Shown: one piece after another, positions 10,728 through 14,811 of the stretch | Numbering within the stretch: position 1 is the stretch's first letter | Layout of the letters: each line of letters begins with the position of its first letter | Assembly: GCA_964462125.1 (NCBI GenBank) | Contig: CAYWXT010000135.1 | Coordinates: 1 to 14,811 of the forward strand | From: JAWLFY01 sp964462125 | GTDB taxonomy: Bacteria > Planctomycetota > Planctomycetia > Pirellulales > Pirellulaceae | Direction of reading: 5' to 3' | Length of the DNA stretch: 14,811 nucleotides | Position numbers and translations under genes: made by a program | The notes under the pieces: model-generated | The model's database searches: none | Told to the model about the DNA's origin: nothing | Seen by the model: the letters and a program-made list of their open reading frames with translations, nothing else

Positions 10728-11333
10728 GCAGCGATAGACAAACGCGGGGGGAAGATTCCGCCACACCGTCGGGCTGCGATCGATCGTGCCGAACGTGTTC
10801 CGCAAGCGTTGACGGAAACGCCGTCCGGCCGGCAGAACCCTGCCTTGCCAGTAGGCGAACGTGGCAAACTGGCCTCCCGGACGGAGAACGTCCAACATCG
10901 GCCGCATGATTTCGTCCTGCAGCTCCGCCGAAAAGGATGCCCAAGGCAGACCGCAGACGATCGCGTCGACCCGCTCGATCCCCTCGCGGCGGCAAAGCTC
11001 CGCAACGTTCGTCACGCTCTCCTCGTAAACCACCGCCTCGGGACACCGTGTCCGCGTTGCCTCGACCAACTCTGGGGATCGTTCGATGGCGAAGAACTTC
11101 GCATCGGGATGCAGCCGCTGCAGGATTCCTTGGGTGAACACGCCCGTCCCCGAGCCGTACTCGACGACACCGCGAGCGTTCTCCCAGTCAAACCAGTCGG
11201 TCATCGTGCGGACCAGCCCCTGGCTGCTGGGAGCGATCGCGCCGACCTGGGTCGGGTGGCGGAGGAATGTTTTCAGGAAGGTCAGGGAGTCGCTCAAGAT
11301 CGTCTCTGGGAACGCGAACAACCGTTGGGTCAC
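10719..11333 (-). CDS. SAM-dependent methyltransferase, phospholipid N-methyltransferase-like (PmtA-like)
   Basis: 204 residues from a GTG at 11333. The frame is open upstream to 11522 but has no ATG near the domain start, and the upstream part is Arg/Ser-rich and runs into the divergent gene. A TTG at 11345 is the main alternative; the ribosome binding site is weak. FLKTFLRHPTQVGAIAPSS (18-36) is the typical opening of the COG3963 family. Motif I is VVEYGSGTGVFTQGIL (55-70), with an acidic residue at the end of beta-2 (FFAIERSPE). The substrate-side motif CGLPWASF is at 126-133, and LRPGG is at 149-153. PmtA relatives methylate phosphatidylethanolamine towards phosphatidylcholine. Homologues outside studied species have unproven substrates, so a lipid or other small-molecule substrate is inference. 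Confidence 0.85.
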   Translation of the reverse strand: MTQRLFAFPETILSDSLTFLKTFLRHPTQVGAIAPSSQGLVRTMTDWFDWENARGVVEYGSGTGVFTQGILQRLHPDAKFFAIERSPELVEATRTRCPEAVVYEESVTNVAELCRREGIERVDAIVCGLPWASFSAELQDEIMRPMLDVLRPGGQFATFAYWQGRVLPAGRRFRQRLRNTFGTIDRSPTVWRNLPPAFVYRCIR

Positions 11334-11509
11334 GAACTCGCACAAGCATAACGTGCGACCGCGGCGGACGAACGTGCACCAGAATCGCAACGGGAGATCG
11401 ATGCTTGGAAGGGGGCGGGGGTTTCCGGACAGACCCTTCGGTGAGCTAAGATAACTCCTGTTTTGAAACGCTTTTGAACCGCAGAATTGTTTGTTCGGAG
11501 TCCGCAGCG

Positions 11510-13804
11510 ATGAAGCCCGCATCCATCCAACGCCAGCCGATGGCCGGTTCGCTCGCCGTCGCGGTACTGCTCACGCTTCTGTTCGGCAACTCTCCGATCG
11601 GCGCCGCGGAGGTCTTTGTTGAAGCCGAGAGTTTTGACGACCGCGGGGGGTGGAAACTCGACACGCAATTCATCCAACAGATGGGGTCGCCCTACCTGCT
11701 CGCGCACGGACTGGGTCAACCGGTGGACGATGCGGTGACAACGGCCGAGATTCCCCAGGCGGGCGATTATCGCGTTTGGGTCCGTACGATCGACTGGGTC
11801 GCCCGCTGGGACGCCAGCCCCGCCCCGGGACAATTCCAGCTTTGGATTGACGAGAACCCGTTGGAGTCGAGCTTCGGGACCCAAGGGACTGAGTGGGGTT
11901 GGCAGAACGGGGGGACGGTCACCCTCGATGCAGGTCCGGTCGAAATGCGGCTGCGGGATCTGACCGGCTTCGACGGCCGCTGCGACTGCATTTACTTGAC
12001 AACCGATCTGGAAGGCGAACCGCCGCCGGCCGACGAGGTCCTTTCCCAGTGGCGGCGGGAGCAGCTGGGATTGCCCGAGCGGCCCCTCGCCAAGGGACCC
12101 TATGACCTGGTTGTCGTCGGTGGCGGCTACTCGGGAATGGGCTCGGCGATTTCGGCGGCCCGGATGGGGTGCCGTGTGGCGTTGATCCAAGATCGACCGG
12201 TCCTCGGCGGCAACGGTTCCAGCGAGGTGCGGGTGTGGGCGATGGGCAACATCCGCCGCGGCAAGTTCCCGCGGGTCGGTGAGATCATCGAGGAGTTCGC
12301 CGACGAGGCAACGAAGAGTCCGGGTCGCAAGGAGGAGTTCGGCGACGAGCTGAAGGAACAGGTCGTGCGGGCCGAGCCGAACATCGATTTGATGCTCAAT
12401 CATCATGCCCATACGGTCGAGATGGAGGAGACCACGATCACGGCAGTCCAAGCGTTGGATACCCAAACGGGGGCGGAAATCCGCGTCCTCGGTGACCGCT
12501 TTGTCGACTGCACCGGCCACGGCTGGGTCGGGGCTTGGGCCGGAGCCGACCTCGAGATGACTCCGGAGGGCAGGATGGGGATGTCGAACATGTGGGCTTG
12601 GGACGAGCTCGATGCCCCGACCTCGTTCCCTGAGACGCCCTGGGCGCTTGACCTGATGATCGATGACTTCCCCTATCCCCGCGACCACCACGGCCAATGG
12701 TTTTGGGAAAGCGGTTTCGACAAAGACGCGATTGGGGACGCCGAAGCGATTCGCGATTGGAACTTCCGAGCCGTCTACGGCGCGTTCAATGCGATGAAGA
12801 ACCGCGACGGGGCCGACGAACACCGCAATGCCATTCTTACCTGGGTCGCCTTCATCGGAGGGCCGCGAGAGAGCCGCCGATTGCTGGGCGATGTGGTGCT
12901 GAGCCAGGACGACATCGTCGAGAAACGCGAGTTCCCCGACGGCTGCGTCCCGAGCACTTGGTCGATCGACCTGCACTATCCCAAAGAACAATACGCGGAA
13001 AAGTATCCCAACAACCCCTTCATCAGCAAAGCCGTGCACGACCGCCGGATCGACCGACTCTACGGCTACCCGGTTCCCTACCGCTCCTTTTACAGCCGCA
13101 ACATCGACAATCTGTTCATGGCTGGCCGCTGCGCCAGCGTCACCCACGAGGCGCTCGGGACCGTTCGCGTGATGAAGACCTGCGGGATGATGGGCGAAGT
13201 CGTCGGCAAGGCCGCGTCGCTATGTACCATTCATGACTGCACACCGCGGGACATCTACGAGAACCACCTGGATGAGTTGTTGGAACTGTTGCACCTGCCC
13301 GGCAAGGCCCGGCGCAGCACGCCCACGGCGGAGATCGTGGTCCCCGCCGATGCCCTGCCATTGGCCGGACCGCTCGGGCCGCCGACCGGCATCGATCCAG
13401 ATCAGATGGAGGGGATCGTCGTCGACGATCGCGATGCGAAGTTGCGCGGGAATTGGACCGAGGGACAGGGACTCAAACAGTACGTCGGTTACGGGTACCA
13501 ATACACCTCGCCCCGTGAGGATGCCTCGGCGACGTTTGTCCTGCAACCGGAACGCACCGGCCGCTACCGGCTGGAACTGTTCAGCCAGCCGCACGAGAAC
13601 CGCGCCACCGCCGCGCCGGTCAGCGTGCAGATCGGCGACCAGAGGCACGAGTACCGCGTGAATCAACGGGACGCTGAAGACGACAAACGGATCACGCTCG
13701 ATGAATTCGAACTGTCCGCTGAGGCGGAGGTCGAGGTGACGATTCGATCTGCCGGCGCCGCCGGGATGGTGCACGTCGACGCGGTTCGATTGCTTCCGCT
13801 GTGA
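11510..13804 (+). CDS. Secreted FAD-dependent oxidoreductase (FAD_oxidored family) with flanking beta-sandwich domains
   Basis: 764 residues from the ATG at 11510, with GGAG 9 nt upstream (11497-11500); a TTG at 11474 would put twelve residues before the signal peptide. Signal peptide about 1-33 (hydrophobic AGSLAVAVLLTLLFG, then GAAE). Residues 34-167 look like a carbohydrate-binding-module-like beta-sandwich (VFVEAESFDDRGGW ... DCIYL). The FAD domain (198-600) opens with YDLVVVGGGYSGMGSA (GGGxxG dinucleotide fold), then VLGGNGSSEVRVW, FVDCTGHGWVGAWAG and the C-terminal FAD-contact region NLFMAGRCASVTHEALGTV (534-552). Residues 634-764 resemble a golvesin C-terminal-type beta-sandwich (IVVDDRDA ... 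VHVDAVRLL). The substrate is unknown, with carbohydrate-related compounds a guess from the flanking domains. The stop overlaps the next start (TGATG), implying translational coupling and joint function with the FMN-binding protein. Confidence 0.88.
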   Translation: MKPASIQRQPMAGSLAVAVLLTLLFGNSPIGAAEVFVEAESFDDRGGWKLDTQFIQQMGSPYLLAHGLGQPVDDAVTTAEIPQAGDYRVWVRTIDWVARWDASPAPGQFQLWIDENPLESSFGTQGTEWGWQNGGTVTLDAGPVEMRLRDLTGFDGRCDCIYLTTDLEGEPPPADEVLSQWRREQLGLPERPLAKGPYDLVVVGGGYSGMGSAISAARMGCRVALIQDRPVLGGNGSSEVRVWAMGNIRRGKFPRVGEIIEEFADEATKSPGRKEEFGDELKEQVVRAEPNIDLMLNHHAHTVEMEETTITAVQALDTQTGAEIRVLGDRFVDCTGHGWVGAWAGADLEMTPEGRMGMSNMWAWDELDAPTSFPETPWALDLMIDDFPYPRDHHGQWFWESGFDKDAIGDAEAIRDWNFRAVYGAFNAMKNRDGADEHRNAILTWVAFIGGPRESRRLLGDVVLSQDDIVEKREFPDGCVPSTWSIDLHYPKEQYAEKYPNNPFISKAVHDRRIDRLYGYPVPYRSFYSRNIDNLFMAGRCASVTHEALGTVRVMKTCGMMGEVVGKAASLCTIHDCTPRDIYENHLDELLELLHLPGKARRSTPTAEIVVPADALPLAGPLGPPTGIDPDQMEGIVVDDRDAKLRGNWTEGQGLKQYVGYGYQYTSPREDASATFVLQPERTGRYRLELFSQPHENRATAAPVSVQIGDQRHEYRVNQRDAEDDKRITLDEFELSAEAEVEVTIRSAGAAGMVHVDAVRLLPL

Positions 13805-14811
13805 TGGCCGTCCCGGTTCCGAGAACTCGAAACCGTATCCGCATTGGCGTCGTCCACGCGGGACGCGTCGCGTTGGTGCTCGCGCTGTTGAGCCTGGTCC
13901 CGTCGCCGCCAACCGACGGGACCGAGGGCGCCGCGCCGCCGAGCGCCGAGCGGGTGCAGGCGTTGCTGCAACGGTCGCGCGAGACGGGCGACGGCGGTGC
14001 GATCGCTGAGTTCGACACTCTCGACACGGAACAGGACGCCCGTGGCCTCTGGCCGCTCCGTGACGCGTCGGGAAATGCCACCGGTTACGCAGCACGCACA
14101 TTGCCGGCCGCGGCCGACATCGTCGGTTACCGCGGCCCGACCGACGCCTTGTTGTTGCTCGACCCCGAACGGCAGATCGTTGCGGTTGCCCTGCATTCCA
14201 GCCGCGACACGGAGGAACACGTCGCAGCCCTCGAGCAGGAACCGGCGTTCTTCGAGCAGTTCGTCGGTTGGCCCTGGGGTGGTCCTCCGCCTAGCACCCA
14301 GGTCGACGCGGTCTCGGGGGCGACCCTGACGAGCCTCGCGTTGGCCGAGGGAGTGCTGAAACGGATCGGCGTGGACCAGCCGCCGCAATCACTTGTTTTT
14401 TCCGAACCGATCGGACACGAGGAGGTGCTGGCGTCGATTCCCGAAGCGGACCATTTCGAAGGCGACCCGATCGCCGAAGTGTTCGACACCGAGGGAGAGC
14501 GATTGGGTTGGGTGATTCGCAGCGGACCGCTCTCCGATGATCGGCTCGGCTACCAGGGTCCGACCGAATTGCTGATCACCTTCAGTGCCGGCCGGCGCGT
14601 GGAATCAGCTCGCATTCGAAGCTCGTTCGATAACGAACCGTATGTCGATTACGTCCGCGAGGAAGATTCGTTTTGGCAGCGCTACGCGGGACTCGCGGCG
14701 GAGGACTTGACTGAACTCGATCCCGAAGCGGCGGGGGTCGAGGGGGTCTCGGGGGCGACGATGACCAGTCTGGCCGTTGCGGAAACGGTTGCTGCCGCGG
14801 CAGGCGAGATC
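13804..14811 (+). CDS. Extracytoplasmic protein with two FMN-binding domains, 3' end outside window
   Basis: 336 codons visible; the gene continues past the right edge. It begins at an ATG that shares its A with the stop of the FAD oxidoreductase (TGATG), with no separate Shine-Dalgarno site, so it is probably read by reinitiation. A basic N-terminus and a hydrophobic run (about 15-33) form a signal peptide or anchor. Two FMN_bind domains follow, about 88-185 and 232-331. They share GYRGPTD / GYQGPTE and end in the flavinylation motifs SGATLT (171-176) and SGATMT (316-321), where ApbE attaches FMN to the last Thr. Such domains occur in NqrC, RnfG and NosR. The GYxGPxELL form is closest to NosR-like proteins, which add polyferredoxin or membrane segments further on. 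Whether those follow here cannot be seen. No apbE lies in the window. Confidence 0.85.
   Translation, partial: MAVPVPRTRNRIRIGVVHAGRVALVLALLSLVPSPPTDGTEGAAPPSAERVQALLQRSRETGDGGAIAEFDTLDTEQDARGLWPLRDASGNATGYAARTLPAAADIVGYRGPTDALLLLDPERQIVAVALHSSRDTEEHVAALEQEPAFFEQFVGWPWGGPPPSTQVDAVSGATLTSLALAEGVLKRIGVDQPPQSLVFSEPIGHEEVLASIPEADHFEGDPIAEVFDTEGERLGWVIRSGPLSDDRLGYQGPTELLITFSAGRRVESARIRSSFDNEPYVDYVREEDSFWQRYAGLAAEDLTELDPEAAGVEGVSGATMTSLAVAETVAAAAGEI

Noticed and set aside
11330..13147. Minus-strand open frame of 605 codons
   Set aside because: Antisense shadow of the FAD oxidoreductase; no family motif and His/Arg/Pro-rich composition.
13220..14388. Minus-strand frames across the FAD/FMN gene junction
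   Set aside because: Arg/Ala-rich antisense frames without motifs; the plus-strand frames carry complete FAD and FMN signatures.

Overview
The window is GC-rich bacterial chromosome, most likely from a planctomycete (Planctomycetota, perhaps Pirellulales-like). The main reasons are a secreted acidic protein ending in an SHD1 domain, a GyrB of the form with the INAYKS box, a membrane-anchored Ser/Thr-kinase-fold protein, and a secreted FAD oxidoreductase with beta-sandwich flanks. This assignment is inference from family distribution; no rRNA or other phylogenetic marker was compared.

Layout. Positions 1-6776 are a minus-strand block. In transcription order it holds a two-TM sensor histidine kinase with a c-type haem motif, rnhA (joined to the kinase by an ATGA overlap), a 406-nt gap, gyrB, a 214-nt gap, and the 5' two-thirds of a DUF255/YyaL thioredoxin-like gene that runs off the left edge. 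A 354-nt divergent gap (6777-7130) separates this from a plus-strand trio: a secreted Pro-Glu-repeat/SHD1 protein, a GrpB-family protein, and a transmembrane kinase-fold protein whose catalytic motifs are lost. A small PmtA-like methyltransferase (minus strand) converges on the kinase-like gene, with an inverted repeat across the junction. Divergent from it, a secreted FAD-dependent oxidoreductase overlaps (TGATG) a secreted or membrane-anchored protein with two FMN-binding domains, which runs off the right edge.

How the genes may work together. gyrB and rnhA are housekeeping genes (supercoiling, RNA:DNA hybrid removal). The most system-like parts are (i) the FAD oxidoreductase plus double-flavinylated protein, which looks like an extracytoplasmic flavin electron-transfer module, (ii) the haem-sensing kinase, with no response regulator in view, and (iii) the kinase-fold protein, which is predicted to be inactive and to act as a scaffold or sensor. 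No mobile element, CRISPR array, tRNA or rRNA gene was seen.
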